This document shows positions 25,041 to 35,297 of a DNA stretch of 64,000 bases, in pieces; the stretch's first letter is position 1, and each line of letters opens with the position of its first letter. The position numbers were made by a program, and so were the translations under genes. Origin of the DNA: Armatimonadota bacterium (lineage in GTDB: Bacteria > Armatimonadota > Fimbriimonadia > Fimbriimonadales > Fimbriimonadaceae); NCBI GenBank assembly GCA_037138755.1, contig JBAXHT010000001.1, positions 777,805 to 841,804 on the forward strand, read 5' to 3'. The notes beneath the pieces are model-generated. The model saw only the letters and a list, made by a program, of their open reading frames with translations. It did no database searches and was not told the DNA's origin.

Positions 25041-25298
25041 TCAGCGTCGAACTCTTGCCACTTCAAGGTGGCGCCCCAAAGGTTCATAGAGATGGCCAAT
25101 TTGGGAGAGGAAAACAACGCACTCATCGTCGCGATCCAAAGCGCGGCAACCATAAACATAGTCGCCCAAGTCACCTGTTAGCTTCCCTGAGTGGCATCGG
25201 TTCACTACAACCCAAGTCTCCTTGGAAAAACGGGACTCAAGGAGATGCCCAACCCGAGGCGGCTGAGAAGAGATTCTGATTGATGTCATCCGTGGCAT
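25041..25298 (-). CDS. Hypothetical small protein
   Basis: This possible 85-residue protein has a plausible beta-rich sequence (ETWVVVNRCHSGKLTGDLGD, then DDECVVFLSQIGHLYEPL). Starts at 25298 or 25289 are both possible; a TACGCT element lies eight bases before the first. I do not recognise it. Confidence 0.4.
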   Translation of the reverse strand: MPRMTSIRISSQPPRVGHLLESRFSKETWVVVNRCHSGKLTGDLGDYVYGCRALDRDDECVVFLSQIGHLYEPLGRHLEVARVRR

Positions 25299-25387
25299 GG
25301 ACTAGTAGCGTAACAACCAGAGCGTTGCACGAGCGTTGCACGGATTTCTGTGAGCCGTCTTAGGTTCAAATGACGTAAACTATAGGT

Positions 25388-26335
25388 ATGAACCAGCGGT
25401 TGCCGGAATGGCTGACCATTCGTATGCCTCGCCCAGACACAATCCGTCAGGTCGAAGGCATGATGCGGCAGAAGAATCTGCACACTGTGTGCGAATCGGC
25501 TCGGTGCCCAAACCTTCCTGAGTGCTGGAGCAAGAAGACTGCCACGTTCATGATTCTGGGCGACACCTGCACCCGCTCGTGCGGCTTCTGTGCAATTAAA
25601 GTTGGGCGTGGATTGACGGTCAACCCAGATGAACCAGCGGACGTGGCAAAAATCGCCGCCGACCTTGGCCTTAAGCACATTGTTGTTACTAGCGTCGCCC
25701 GAGACGACCTTGCTGATCAGGGTTCGATGCAGTTCTCGCACACGATTCGAGAACTCCATAAAGTGAATCCTCTCTGCATCGTCGAAGTTCTGACGCCGGA
25801 CTTCAAAGGGAATCGGGAGTGCATCAAGAACGTCTGCGATGCAAAGCCAGAGATTTATAACCATAACATCGAAACCGTCGAGCGGCTCCACACCCTTGTT
25901 CGCCCACAAGCCAAATACGCCCGAACAATGAGTGTTTTGGAGCAGGTCAAGGAGATCGATTCGGCAATCTACACCAAGAGTGGGATCATGCTCGGGCTCG
26001 GTGAAACCAAGGATGAAGTCATTCAAACGTTGCAAGACCTTCGGGATATCGGGGTCGATGCGGTCACAATCGGTCAATACCTAAGGCCAACCATGCGACA
26101 CCTTCCGGTGGTGGAATACATCCACCCTACGGAGTTCAAGGAGTACGAGAAAATTGGTGAAGAAATGGGATTTGCGTTCGTTGCCAGCGGTCCTTTCATC
26201 CGTTCGTCGTACAATGCAATTGAGTTCAGCAAAAAGGTGATGGGTGACCGACTCAGCCAGCTAGACGAGGCAGAAAGGGCTAAGTTCCTTGAGGATCTCG
26301 AAGCGCAAAGCGAAAACCACACCGTAGGCGTCTGA
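25388..26335 (+). CDS. lipA: Lipoyl synthase
   Basis: LipA inserts two sulfurs into protein-bound octanoyl groups using radical SAM chemistry. The 315-residue protein has both iron-sulfur motifs: the auxiliary cluster CESARCPNLPEC (Cys35, 40, 46) and the radical SAM CTRSCGFC (Cys61, 65, 68). The later KSGIMLGLGETKDEV and YLRPTMRHLPVVEYI are typical of the family. TAAACT lies six bases before the ATG, so the mRNA may be leaderless. LipB is not in the window. Confidence 0.96.
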   Translation: MNQRLPEWLTIRMPRPDTIRQVEGMMRQKNLHTVCESARCPNLPECWSKKTATFMILGDTCTRSCGFCAIKVGRGLTVNPDEPADVAKIAADLGLKHIVVTSVARDDLADQGSMQFSHTIRELHKVNPLCIVEVLTPDFKGNRECIKNVCDAKPEIYNHNIETVERLHTLVRPQAKYARTMSVLEQVKEIDSAIYTKSGIMLGLGETKDEVIQTLQDLRDIGVDAVTIGQYLRPTMRHLPVVEYIHPTEFKEYEKIGEEMGFAFVASGPFIRSSYNAIEFSKKVMGDRLSQLDEAERAKFLEDLEAQSENHTVGV

Positions 26336-26354
26336 ACAACTAGCTAGTGCCAGG

Positions 26355-29300
26355 ATGGCCAATTCAATCGTTCGGTTTGCCGCGATGTACGGTCCCATTG
26401 TCGGGGTCGGGGTGGTTTGCGGCGGCTATTTCTGGGATTGCCTACAAGAAGTATTCTCGCCCAGCACTGGGTTCAAAATAGACTACCAAACCGAAGCTGG
26501 GCTGGTAAACTTGCAGTGCCAGAAGTATAGTTTTGATCCCCTCAGCGGAACCTTGTCGGCCCAGAGTTTCGAGGTGAGGCATCCTAACGGAAAGCTGATC
26601 GCCCGACTTCCTCGGCTCTTGGTCACCGGACTTCGAATCGACCAGAGATTTGCCCCTAATGTTCTCCTCCAAGATGCTCAAGTTTGGGTTCGGCGAGAAA
26701 AAGATGGAAAGCTCGATCTCGCTAGGTACATGCCGAAGTCTAGCGAAGAACCTAGTAACGTCGCGTTCACAGCTGAACTGAATCGTTGCCGGATCAATGT
26801 CTTGGACGAAGCGGCGACTGGGGTTCCGAGCAACCAAATCTATATCCCCTTTGGCAAGGTGAGCGGACAGGGTGAGAATCTCTTTGCCTCTCTGAGCCTG
26901 AATATCGTAGGTCTGGCTTCGACGAACCTCGTAGTCACTAAGACGATACGTGGGATTGGAATTGAAGGTAGCAACCTTCAAGCGAATCCTGGTCGATTGA
27001 GAAACCGCCTCCTACTTGGTCCCGAAAAGAAACAATGGTTCGATCTGGACTTGCTAAAAGTGGGTGAGGGCAGGGTCACCGGAGAGTTTCATGCAATGGT
27101 TCCGCCGAAGTCAGGACCTGTCTTCGCCGCGAATCTTTCGGGCGAGCTGGCGAACGTAGGTTGGGATCATTACACTGCGGCAAAGGCTGACCTAAGGGCC
27201 TCTCTCACAGAAAAGGATGTTCGATTCACCGCTGACCTAAGCGACAGCAACGCTGGCGCGAAGGTTCGGGGAGTAGCTGATTGGTCAAAGGGTATTCGGC
27301 TAGATGCCAATACAGAGGTGCAACGCGTAACACCGCAGCTTCTCGCAAAACTTGGGATGACAATCCCTTCTTGGTTGAAGGTCGCCGATGCCGAGGCAAA
27401 AGGCAAACTGGGATTCCACAAAGGCATTGTCACGTTCCGAGGTGGCGTCCGAGCGCAAAACGTTAGTGCGTTCGGATTGAAGACTCCGACGGTTGCTGCT
27501 GATCTCGAGGTAACTCAAGACGGTATCAAGGCAATCTGGAGCGATCTGGCCATTGGAAAAACTAAGACGGACGGCATTGTTTCGTACCAGTTTAAGCCAC
27601 AAAAGTGGCAAATAGCCGCGAAGTCGGATCGAGCCTACGCCTACGACTTTGGAGTCTATGCTCCATCTCAACTAAAGGACACCTTTGGAACGCTAAGCGT
27701 GATCGGAGGTGGAACTGGTGTAAGTTACGAGTTGCTTCTTGCATCAAAGCTCGACGCCAAAATCGCTTTGGGTGATCGAAAACTCAGCCTCGCAAATACA
27801 GAAATTCTTGGAAGGTTTGACGGGAAGCGATTCCTAATCGAACGGGCAACTTCCGAAGGGCCGAACGGAAATTTGATTGCTTCCGGAACCATTGATCTCA
27901 AGAAGGGCCTTGCAGTCAATCTCGAAGGATCCGGTTTAGTGCTGTCGCAGTTCCTACCTGAACTAACCGGGGAGGCGGACGTGAAAGGGCGCTTGGTCGG
28001 TTCATTTGCAAAGCCGAGGTTTGATGGTTTGGTCCAGGCGATTGGTCTGGGCTACGGGCAGTTCGGTGACACACTCACTGCGGTCACTGCAGAGGCACTG
28101 GTTGACGATGAAGGTGTCAGCCTGACCCACGTTCTCGGTGTCAAAGGCGCTGGCCAGGTCTCTGGAGATCTCGGGCTAAGGTTCAAATCCCAGAACTTAA
28201 GCGGAATGCTCAGTGCAGCCGGAATCAACATTTCGGATTTTTACGAGGGGCCAGTCGCCGGCGTAGTGGACCTCAAAGATGTCGTGCTCGGCGGAACGCT
28301 ATCGGTGCCCAAGCTGTCCGGAAAAGCGGAGGCCCCGACCCTCATCGCGGCCGCTACAAAGCTAACCTCCGTCTCTGGGGGAGTGTCGCTTGAAGGATCA
28401 AAGTTCAAACTGGAGGGTTTGGTCGCCAAGGTCGCCGATGGCTCTATCTCCTCCGGCGGAATCGAGTTCGATCTCAAAACGAAGGCAGGGGCCTTCACCG
28501 GCAAAGCCGACAAGTTGTCGTTCGCAGAACTCCGCCAGATCGTCAACCGGCAGATCGGCGATGGGAAGTCAGATTTCTTGGGTGAAGACCTGGAGGTCAA
28601 AGGAGTCACTGGGGCTGAGTTCTCCGTTGCCATCCGAAACAGCAAGATTGAGTCAATCAAGGCTTCGGGGAATGTGGACTCGGTGAAGCTCAACCAGGCT
28701 CAAGTTGGTGCGGGCGATTGGAAGTTTGGCTATGATGGCCAGTCCTATCAAGTCGATGCAATGCTAGGTTCGCTCGATGACTACTTCCAGCTCAATGGTG
28801 CGAATTACAACGTATCCACCAAGAAGTTGAACGGCGAGCTGATCGCCTATAACGTCCCAATTCGCGAACTTGTTCTCGCCAGCGAATCAAGGCTTGAAAA
28901 GATACCCGGCGCGTTTGAACGCCTTTCGATTGTTCGCGGGAAAATGGGGCTGTCGGCACTCTTAGGCGGAACGGTGGACAATCCGGTGGTCTCGCTCAAT
29001 GAGTTCGAAGTCTCAAATTTGCTTCTCGGCGCCCAAAACCTTGGGACCCTGGCGATGAAGGGCGCATATTCGGCGGACGGTTGGCGCATTTCTGAAGGGT
29101 CGATTGTCGGACCGAAGCTTACGAAGCTCAACCTGCCCTTTGGAACGATCAAGCTCAGTGAGAAGCAAGGGATCCCAGAGGGAACCGCGCGATTTTCGGG
29201 TGGCATGAGCCAAGGGTCCGTCGATGCAAAGCTTGAACTCGTCGGGTTTCCGCTCAGCAAGTTTGCCCCGTTGCTGACTTCCCAGGATGGCTCCAAACCT

Positions 29301-31124
29301 CTTCCCGCGCAGGAGTTTCTTGCAAAATCCGCCGTACGAATCGACTACGCCGACGTCAAGATTTCCGGCACCCGCGAAGACCCGTCCCTCTCGGCGGATA
29401 TCGAGTCGTCTTTGGTGAGCGGCGAGAAGACGGGCCCCTTATCTGGCGAGCGACTACGGGCTAAAACCAAACTATCAGCGGTCCCACGGAAAGGGAGCGA
29501 TCTTGTTGATCTGACCCAGGAGTCGACTCTTTCCTTCAAGTCACTGGAGGCGCTGTTCAAGACCACCCTTCCCATTGCCCTCGGCGACTCCGAACAACAG
29601 AGTCAACCCCTGACGGGAGAGTTCTCCGTGGTCGGAGAGCGTAGCCTCGCCGACTTTTTGGCCTCCACAAAGGACCTTAAACTGGGTGAAAAAGGAGCCC
29701 GAATCTCTGGTGGATACAAACTTGGAGGTACTTTGGCAAAACCGGAGGCCAGCGGGGCTATCCGATTAGCCGTCGATCAAGTGTTATCGACTGCCGTGAA
29801 CCCCATGATCGGTGCCCCAGTCCAAATCGGATTAAAGAACACCTCCGTTGAGTTAGGCTTTGAGCGGGATTCAAGGGGATTGCTCGGTCGTTTGAAGGGC
29901 TCAACAGGAGTCACTACGAGCGACGAGGGAACAATCTCCTTTGGAGCAAGCGTGAGTCTTGCAGACCTGTCAAGGTCCGTAATGGACCAAATCATCGAAG
30001 GAGGATTCGTTAATGTAGACAGGCTTAGACTTGCACAAATTTTTCCGGACGCGAGCTATGCTAACGCAACAATCACAACGCCGAAACCGATCACGATCAC
30101 CGGGAATCTGGGTGCTCCAAGGATTGCTGGAGAGATTGTGGCGACCCAAGTCTCCAGCATCATTCCGACCCTCCTTCCAACCAGTGGAGGCGAAGAGCGG
30201 CTTTCCATCGATCCGAGCTTCGATCTAAGCTACCGCATTGCCGATATCGCTTCGATCAAGTCGTCGACAGCTGACATGAAGCTATCCGGATCCGGAACAC
30301 TGAAAGGCAGGCTCAGCAATCTAACCGCCGAGGCAAAGCTCGTCGTGGAAAGTGGTCAGCTCGCTCTGCCCGGTGCACGCGTCAAGCTCCTACCAGACGG
30401 CACCCTGGACTTCAGCTACCGGGCAGATCGGGTCGACTCAAAAGCAAAGATGATCGCGAATCTAACGGGCGAAACAAGCTTGACTGTTTTGAAAAACGCA
30501 GTCACGCCGGAGCGTTACGATCTGACGATCAAAGTCGATGGTGACATGCTCGGAAAAGGCGGCGGTGATAACAGCGGAATCGTGCGGCCCGGCGAACAGA
30601 ACCAGGGCAAACTGACTTACACCTTCCCGAACCGCCCCGCCGATCTGAGCGACATCCAAATCATGGGAATGCTGGGCCGCCTCGACCTCATCAACAGTGT
30701 CACGCAACCGGGCTCAAACTCCCAAATCGAGGAGGACCTAAGGAACGCGATCACCAGCTATGCGCTCCCCAACTTCCTTGGGGGGTTCACAAATCGGCTC
30801 GCACAGAACTTCGGCTTTGAGTACGTCAACGTCGATTACAACGCCTTTGAACAGACCTCCATTTCCGCTGCAAAATCCCTCGGCAGCGGCTTCTTCCTGC
30901 AAGGGCGTCGCCAACTCGCCACCCCGCTTCCAGGGCAAGTCGTTGCTTATGATTTCCGTCTTGCCTACCGGCCTCGCTCGGGCCCGCAGTCAATCCGTAA
31001 CCTTTCCTTCTCCTTAGGAACCGACCAAATAAGGCCTTACAAGCTCTCCGCCGACTTCAGCCAACGCGTGAGAACATCAAAACCGCCGTATCGTTCGCTC
31101 GTATGGAGCGTCACTCCTAAATAG
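26355..31124 (+). CDS. tamB: TamB-like (DUF490) giant envelope protein
   Basis: The 1589-residue protein has one N-terminal hydrophobic anchor (about residues 5-25) followed by a very long beta-rich, repetitive region. This is typical of AsmA/TamB proteins that form a hydrophobic groove across the periplasm. The last ~300 residues match the TamB C-terminal domain: LPGARVKLLPDGTLDFSYRA, then LSDIQIMGMLGRLDLINS, and the end VAYDFRLAYRPRSG. TamB-type proteins move phospholipid between membranes and help insert outer-membrane proteins. It is directly upstream of bamA, which supports a role in envelope assembly. Confidence 0.85.
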   Translation: MANSIVRFAAMYGPIVGVGVVCGGYFWDCLQEVFSPSTGFKIDYQTEAGLVNLQCQKYSFDPLSGTLSAQSFEVRHPNGKLIARLPRLLVTGLRIDQRFAPNVLLQDAQVWVRREKDGKLDLARYMPKSSEEPSNVAFTAELNRCRINVLDEAATGVPSNQIYIPFGKVSGQGENLFASLSLNIVGLASTNLVVTKTIRGIGIEGSNLQANPGRLRNRLLLGPEKKQWFDLDLLKVGEGRVTGEFHAMVPPKSGPVFAANLSGELANVGWDHYTAAKADLRASLTEKDVRFTADLSDSNAGAKVRGVADWSKGIRLDANTEVQRVTPQLLAKLGMTIPSWLKVADAEAKGKLGFHKGIVTFRGGVRAQNVSAFGLKTPTVAADLEVTQDGIKAIWSDLAIGKTKTDGIVSYQFKPQKWQIAAKSDRAYAYDFGVYAPSQLKDTFGTLSVIGGGTGVSYELLLASKLDAKIALGDRKLSLANTEILGRFDGKRFLIERATSEGPNGNLIASGTIDLKKGLAVNLEGSGLVLSQFLPELTGEADVKGRLVGSFAKPRFDGLVQAIGLGYGQFGDTLTAVTAEALVDDEGVSLTHVLGVKGAGQVSGDLGLRFKSQNLSGMLSAAGINISDFYEGPVAGVVDLKDVVLGGTLSVPKLSGKAEAPTLIAAATKLTSVSGGVSLEGSKFKLEGLVAKVADGSISSGGIEFDLKTKAGAFTGKADKLSFAELRQIVNRQIGDGKSDFLGEDLEVKGVTGAEFSVAIRNSKIESIKASGNVDSVKLNQAQVGAGDWKFGYDGQSYQVDAMLGSLDDYFQLNGANYNVSTKKLNGELIAYNVPIRELVLASESRLEKIPGAFERLSIVRGKMGLSALLGGTVDNPVVSLNEFEVSNLLLGAQNLGTLAMKGAYSADGWRISEGSIVGPKLTKLNLPFGTIKLSEKQGIPEGTARFSGGMSQGSVDAKLELVGFPLSKFAPLLTSQDGSKPLPAQEFLAKSAVRIDYADVKISGTREDPSLSADIESSLVSGEKTGPLSGERLRAKTKLSAVPRKGSDLVDLTQESTLSFKSLEALFKTTLPIALGDSEQQSQPLTGEFSVVGERSLADFLASTKDLKLGEKGARISGGYKLGGTLAKPEASGAIRLAVDQVLSTAVNPMIGAPVQIGLKNTSVELGFERDSRGLLGRLKGSTGVTTSDEGTISFGASVSLADLSRSVMDQIIEGGFVNVDRLRLAQIFPDASYANATITTPKPITITGNLGAPRIAGEIVATQVSSIIPTLLPTSGGEERLSIDPSFDLSYRIADIASIKSSTADMKLSGSGTLKGRLSNLTAEAKLVVESGQLALPGARVKLLPDGTLDFSYRADRVDSKAKMIANLTGETSLTVLKNAVTPERYDLTIKVDGDMLGKGGGDNSGIVRPGEQNQGKLTYTFPNRPADLSDIQIMGMLGRLDLINSVTQPGSNSQIEEDLRNAITSYALPNFLGGFTNRLAQNFGFEYVNVDYNAFEQTSISAAKSLGSGFFLQGRRQLATPLPGQVVAYDFRLAYRPRSGPQSIRNLSFSLGTDQIRPYKLSADFSQRVRTSKPPYRSLVWSVTPK

Positions 31125-31137
31125 CGCAGGTACATTT

Positions 31138-32982
31138 ATGGGTGGAGTGAGGGGAATTTTACGCAGCGTCGCGATTGGAGTGCTGACTTTGGGGGTCATG
31201 GCGGCAGCGTTTGCTCAAGATGTTGGGATCATCAAAGAGATCAACATTCGAGGAACCAAGAAGATTTCTCCGGCTGTTGTCAAAGCTCTGCTCCAAGTAC
31301 GTGAAGGGCAAATTCTAAACTTAAAGGCCATCGAAGAGGATCGACAACGCATTCTTGATATGGGTTGGTTTAGGAAGGTTAACTATAACAAAACCCTCCT
31401 CGCAGACAACACCTGGCAGCTCATTTATGACGTCGACGAAAACGAGATCGTCCGCGAAGTAGCAGTTGTTGGTAACTCGGCGATCAAGACGGAAGACATC
31501 CTTAAACTCGTCCAATTCAAGCCCGCTCCGGGGGCGAAAGAGGAAGATCTCCGGCCCCTTAATCTCAGCGAAATCAAGCCTAGCCTTGATGCGATCCAGA
31601 GGCTTTACGAGGATCAAGGCTACTTCGGACGAGTGGAAGCCCTCGATCCTGATCCATACAGCCCCGGCACTTGGCTACTGCGAATCAAAGAAGCCGTCAT
31701 CAACTCGATCTCCATCGAAGGCTTCACTTCGACCAAGGACAAAGTATTTAACCGCCTGATCAAGTCCAAACCTGGCCAACCGTACAGCCGATTCCAATGG
31801 GAAAAAGACGCTCTACGGGTCATCAACACGCAGTGGTTTGAAGGCGTTAGTCCAACCCAGCCCGCGCTGTCCATCCTCGACTCCGGCCTCGTCGATCTCA
31901 AGATGAAGCTGAATGACGGTCGAACTGGCATGTTCAACGCTGGCGTTGTGCTGAACCCCCAGAACTCACTGGCGGGGACGATCAGTTACTCTGACTCGAA
32001 CTTCAATGGGACGGGCCAGAACGTCGCCTTCAACTACACCCAGGCAACCGTTCAGGGCACCGGCGGCAGTATCAGCTTTGATTACGCGAATCCATTCGCC
32101 GACTCCAAAGATTCGACATTCCGAGCTTCGGTGTATGACCGGGTGCAATTCCGATTTATCAACAACGCCTTCGGCGGCGGAAATCTTAACGCCGCTAACC
32201 AGTACAGCGAGCGACGAACTGGCGGCTCGATGGGATTCACCAACCAGATCAACGACAAAAGGAGCTTGACCATTTCTTCTCGGTTTGAGCGAGTTAACGT
32301 TCCACCGTTTGATCCTGCAAGCGGGAATGTCAACAACTTCATCCAGCAAGACGGAGAAGTCGGCGTCCTCGGATTATCCGTAATCAACAACACCCGAGAC
32401 CTCGACTTCGACCCTGCCCGTGGAAAGTTCCTCCGGCTGGATGTAGAGCCTGGGTTCTCCACGATCCGACCTGTGAGTACCAACATCTCGGGTGATAATC
32501 CCGAAGGACGATTTGGCTTCGTACGACTTGGATTTGACTACCGAACTTACTTCACGCCGAACAAAAAGCGCAGAACCGCAGATGACGTCTCGCGTGAGGT
32601 CTATGCCTTCCGGCTTCGAGGCGGAACGGTTCAGGGTGTTATCCCATTCTTCGAGCAGTACTTTGCAGGCGGAAACGACTCCGTTCGTGGCTTCCAGGAA
32701 GACCGCTTCTGGGGGAAGAACTTGCTAATGGCGAGCTTTGAATGGCGAAAGCCCGTTCAAGATCAGTTTTCGCTCGTCACCTTCCTTGACCTCGGCTCTG
32801 CCTGGGGCGGATACGGCTCAGGGGCGGGAAGCGACTTTACCCAGAGCAACTCCTTCTCCCTCAAGATGGGTTACGGACTGGGTCTTCGACTTCGGACTCC
32901 GATGGGACCTATTCGACTCGACTTTGCGTTTAACAACGAAGGCGGTAGTCGTCCGCACTTCATGATCGGAACCAGTTTCTAA
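31138..32982 (+). CDS. bamA: Outer-membrane assembly factor BamA (Omp85)
   Basis: The 614-residue protein has a signal peptide (to about residue 29), about three POTRA domains (residues ~30-260), and a C-terminal 16-strand barrel. The first POTRA is IKEINIRGTKKISPAVVKAL. The barrel carries the lid motif VRGFQEDRFWG near residue 517 and ends in HFMIGTSF. BamA folds beta-barrel proteins into the outer membrane. The E. coli protein has five POTRAs, so this is a shorter form, and a TamA-like role is also possible. It is followed by the Skp chaperone genes, as in many diderms. Confidence 0.93.
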   Translation: MGGVRGILRSVAIGVLTLGVMAAAFAQDVGIIKEINIRGTKKISPAVVKALLQVREGQILNLKAIEEDRQRILDMGWFRKVNYNKTLLADNTWQLIYDVDENEIVREVAVVGNSAIKTEDILKLVQFKPAPGAKEEDLRPLNLSEIKPSLDAIQRLYEDQGYFGRVEALDPDPYSPGTWLLRIKEAVINSISIEGFTSTKDKVFNRLIKSKPGQPYSRFQWEKDALRVINTQWFEGVSPTQPALSILDSGLVDLKMKLNDGRTGMFNAGVVLNPQNSLAGTISYSDSNFNGTGQNVAFNYTQATVQGTGGSISFDYANPFADSKDSTFRASVYDRVQFRFINNAFGGGNLNAANQYSERRTGGSMGFTNQINDKRSLTISSRFERVNVPPFDPASGNVNNFIQQDGEVGVLGLSVINNTRDLDFDPARGKFLRLDVEPGFSTIRPVSTNISGDNPEGRFGFVRLGFDYRTYFTPNKKRRTADDVSREVYAFRLRGGTVQGVIPFFEQYFAGGNDSVRGFQEDRFWGKNLLMASFEWRKPVQDQFSLVTFLDLGSAWGGYGSGAGSDFTQSNSFSLKMGYGLGLRLRTPMGPIRLDFAFNNEGGSRPHFMIGTSF

Positions 32983-33009
32983 ACACAAATTCAGGACAAG
33001 CAAACAACA

Positions 33010-33657
33010 ATGAATAAATCGTATCTCACAGGCTTTCTCAGCGGCACTTCAGTAGTCGCTCTTGGTATGGTCGTCGTCCTTCTGGGCTCAGGATTCCAGG
33101 GTGCCAGCGCAAAGACCGGCGTCGTTGATGCAATCAAGGTGATGGAAGCGGTCGAAATCTCGCGTAACTATCGCGAGGAAGAGAAGAATTACTTCAACGA
33201 GCGCGAAAACGCTCTTCAGTATTTGAGTCAGAACCGAGTCATGAAGAAAGACGAGGCGGAAAAGTTCTGGGCTCTCACGCTCAAGACAACCAAAACCGAT
33301 GCCGAAAAGGCCGAGCTTGAAAAGGTGAAAACCAACGCAGCTGAAGCCAAGAAGAAGTTCAATGACCTCCAAGTCAAAGCAAACCCGACAGATGCTGATC
33401 TCAAGCTACTCGACGACTATCGAAACCGCCAAGCTGAAATGGGCGAGTACGGCAAAAAGCTAGTCGATGACACTCAAAACGAGATGAAGGAGATTCGACA
33501 GAAGCACCTGAGCGCTCTCCAGGACGCCTACCAAGCAGCTATTCAAGAAATCGGGAAGCGAGATGGCTACGGCGTGATCTTCGACAAAAACGTCGCGCCA
33601 TTCGCGGCAAACGATGTCACCGACGCTGCTTCAAAAATGGCCGCCAAGAAGGGATAA
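33010..33657 (+). CDS. OmpH/Skp-family periplasmic chaperone, copy 1
   Basis: The 215-residue protein has an N-terminal hydrophobic segment (FLSGTSVVALGMVVVLLGSG) and the OmpH-type entry strand KTGVVDAIKVMEA. A long coiled-coil region follows (about residues 50-180), then a final strand region YGVIFDKNVAPFAANDVTD. Skp proteins hold unfolded outer-membrane proteins in a helical cage. The stop codon is immediately followed by the ATG of a paralogue, so they are co-translated. Confidence 0.88.
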   Translation: MNKSYLTGFLSGTSVVALGMVVVLLGSGFQGASAKTGVVDAIKVMEAVEISRNYREEEKNYFNERENALQYLSQNRVMKKDEAEKFWALTLKTTKTDAEKAELEKVKTNAAEAKKKFNDLQVKANPTDADLKLLDDYRNRQAEMGEYGKKLVDDTQNEMKEIRQKHLSALQDAYQAAIQEIGKRDGYGVIFDKNVAPFAANDVTDAASKMAAKKG

Positions 33658-34296
33658 ATGCGACGCGAGAAGTTTGCCTGGTCGGGTTGGGTGGTTGCCG
33701 CAGGACTGGCCGGAATCATGTTAGGTTCCGGTTTCCAAACTCCGTCGCTCAAGCTCGGCGTCGTAGACCTGAACGCCGTCATCGACAAGAGCGACGCAGG
33801 CAAAGCTGGGAAGAAGTCTTTTGAAGATATGAAAGCCGCGCGAGAAGGGTTGCTGGAGTTTATTGATCAGTATCGGATCCTCACAATCGAGCAAGCAAAC
33901 CGACTCCGCGAGCTAATGCTCCTCAAAGAGCGAACCAAGGCAGAAGAAGCCGAGTTGGAACGGCTGAAAGCTGACATCGTCGCGACAAGCAAACGATCTG
34001 CCGAGCTCGCTACTAAGCCGAACTACACGCCCGAAGAGCGAACATTAGTCGAGGAGTATTCGAGACGTTCGCAGACGATGAATGAGACGTCTACTCGCTG
34101 GTTACGAGAGTTTAGCGATGAAGTCCAAAACTGGGTCGCAGCAAGCCGAGAGCAAAATTATCAAAAGGCAAAGGCCGCCGCGGCAGAAGTTGCGGCAAAG
34201 GACGGATATACGATGGTCATTGAAGGTTCGGTAGCAGTCTTTGGCGCCAACGATATCACCGACCTGTCTCTCGCGGCGATGAACGCCAAAAAGTAG
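33658..34296 (+). CDS. OmpH/Skp-family periplasmic chaperone, copy 2
   Basis: The 212-residue paralogue of the preceding gene shares the hydrophobic start, the strand LKLGVVDLNAVIDKS, the long coiled coil and the end YTMVIEGSVAVFGANDITDL. The shared ending FAANDVTD/FGANDITD shows a tandem duplication. It begins directly after the stop of copy 1. The two could form mixed trimers; this is inference. Confidence 0.85.
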   Translation: MRREKFAWSGWVVAAGLAGIMLGSGFQTPSLKLGVVDLNAVIDKSDAGKAGKKSFEDMKAAREGLLEFIDQYRILTIEQANRLRELMLLKERTKAEEAELERLKADIVATSKRSAELATKPNYTPEERTLVEEYSRRSQTMNETSTRWLREFSDEVQNWVAASREQNYQKAKAAAAEVAAKDGYTMVIEGSVAVFGANDITDLSLAAMNAKK

Positions 34297-34298
34297 TC

Positions 34299-35297
34299 AT
34301 GAAGCGTTTCGGCATCCTCGGCGGGCTGGCTCTCAGCCTCTCGGGGTGCCATCAGGCCGCTCCAATCGTGTACGTTGACCTCGACAGAGTTCCGCTGGAC
34401 AACGCCAAGTCGATTGAGTCAATGGGACTGCCGGCTGGCTTTCAGACTTCCAAAGTCGGCAAGACTCTCAGCATCGAATCGCGTCCGGAGCGGATTATCA
34501 GAGCTGATCGAGACCACTCCGCAGCGGCGATCAAGAGTCTCCTAGAGGTCGAGTCTGCAGGCGCCAGGAAGACCATTTCAGAACGATTAAAGCAGTATTA
34601 CCAAACGGAAATCGACGAGTTCTTCGACAAGGAATATGAGAACTTGGGCCCTGAGGCACAAAGGGCTTGGCAAGGGTATCGAAACCAAGTGCGCCCGATT
34701 TTCGAGAGGTATGCAAAGGAGCGTGGTCCGCTGGTCGTTGCGCTGACGGTACTAACCGAGTTTCCGAACCCGGAGGCGTTGGTCAAAATCGACCTGGATG
34801 CCGATCCAGCAATCCAAGCTAGAACCGAGCGAATCCGCGAAATGCAACGACAGATTGCGCTTTTAGATCGGAACTATGACCTCGAAATCGAAAAGTTGGA
34901 TGGTAGGACCCGGCTTACCATCCAAGATCGCGAGCAGGCGATGAACGACCGAGTTGAATCCAAACGAAAGGAAATCAACGACCGAGCCGAGCAAGAAGCC
35001 AAACAACAAGTGAACGTTCGGACAGATGTCCTGAACGAAAGACTTGTCAGTATGGGGGCTGTACGGTTGCGTTCTGCAAAGGGCGAGAGCGCGTCTGTCG
35101 AACTTGGAGCGGCGCAATCTGGGGTCAAAGGGGTACCTTCTACAAGTCGCCAAATCGTGCCTCCAGCCGACGCTCATCGCCAACTCCAGATGTGGCTCGC
35201 GCTGAACGGATATGATTTAGCCGACTCGCCCGTAGGAGTGCGCGACGCAACTCAGGATTTCATCAAATGGAGAACAAGCCTCACCTCAAAACGCTAG
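34299..35297 (+). CDS. Coiled-coil lipoprotein, Skp-like
   Basis: The 332-residue product has a lipoprotein signal (lipobox LSGC, Cys17) and then PIVYVDLDRVPLD, which resembles the first strand of the two Skp-like neighbours. A long coiled-coil part runs through roughly 195-250 (IREMQRQIALLDRNYDLEIE, then MNDRVESKRKEINDRAEQEA). The end is polar and has no known domain. Its position between Skp and LpxD suggests a membrane-tethered helper in outer-membrane assembly. It overlaps the lpxD start by 31 bases in another frame. Confidence 0.65.
   Translation: MKRFGILGGLALSLSGCHQAAPIVYVDLDRVPLDNAKSIESMGLPAGFQTSKVGKTLSIESRPERIIRADRDHSAAAIKSLLEVESAGARKTISERLKQYYQTEIDEFFDKEYENLGPEAQRAWQGYRNQVRPIFERYAKERGPLVVALTVLTEFPNPEALVKIDLDADPAIQARTERIREMQRQIALLDRNYDLEIEKLDGRTRLTIQDREQAMNDRVESKRKEINDRAEQEAKQQVNVRTDVLNERLVSMGAVRLRSAKGESASVELGAAQSGVKGVPSTSRQIVPPADAHRQLQMWLALNGYDLADSPVGVRDATQDFIKWRTSLTSKR

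Noticed and set aside
25320-25342. Short tandem repeat of about 11 bases (AGCGTTGCACG twice)
   Set aside because: Only two copies and no link to a function; not evidence for a CRISPR or iteron array.
25286-26077. 263-codon frame opposite lipA
   Set aside because: Antisense to lipoyl synthase; no start signal or domain.
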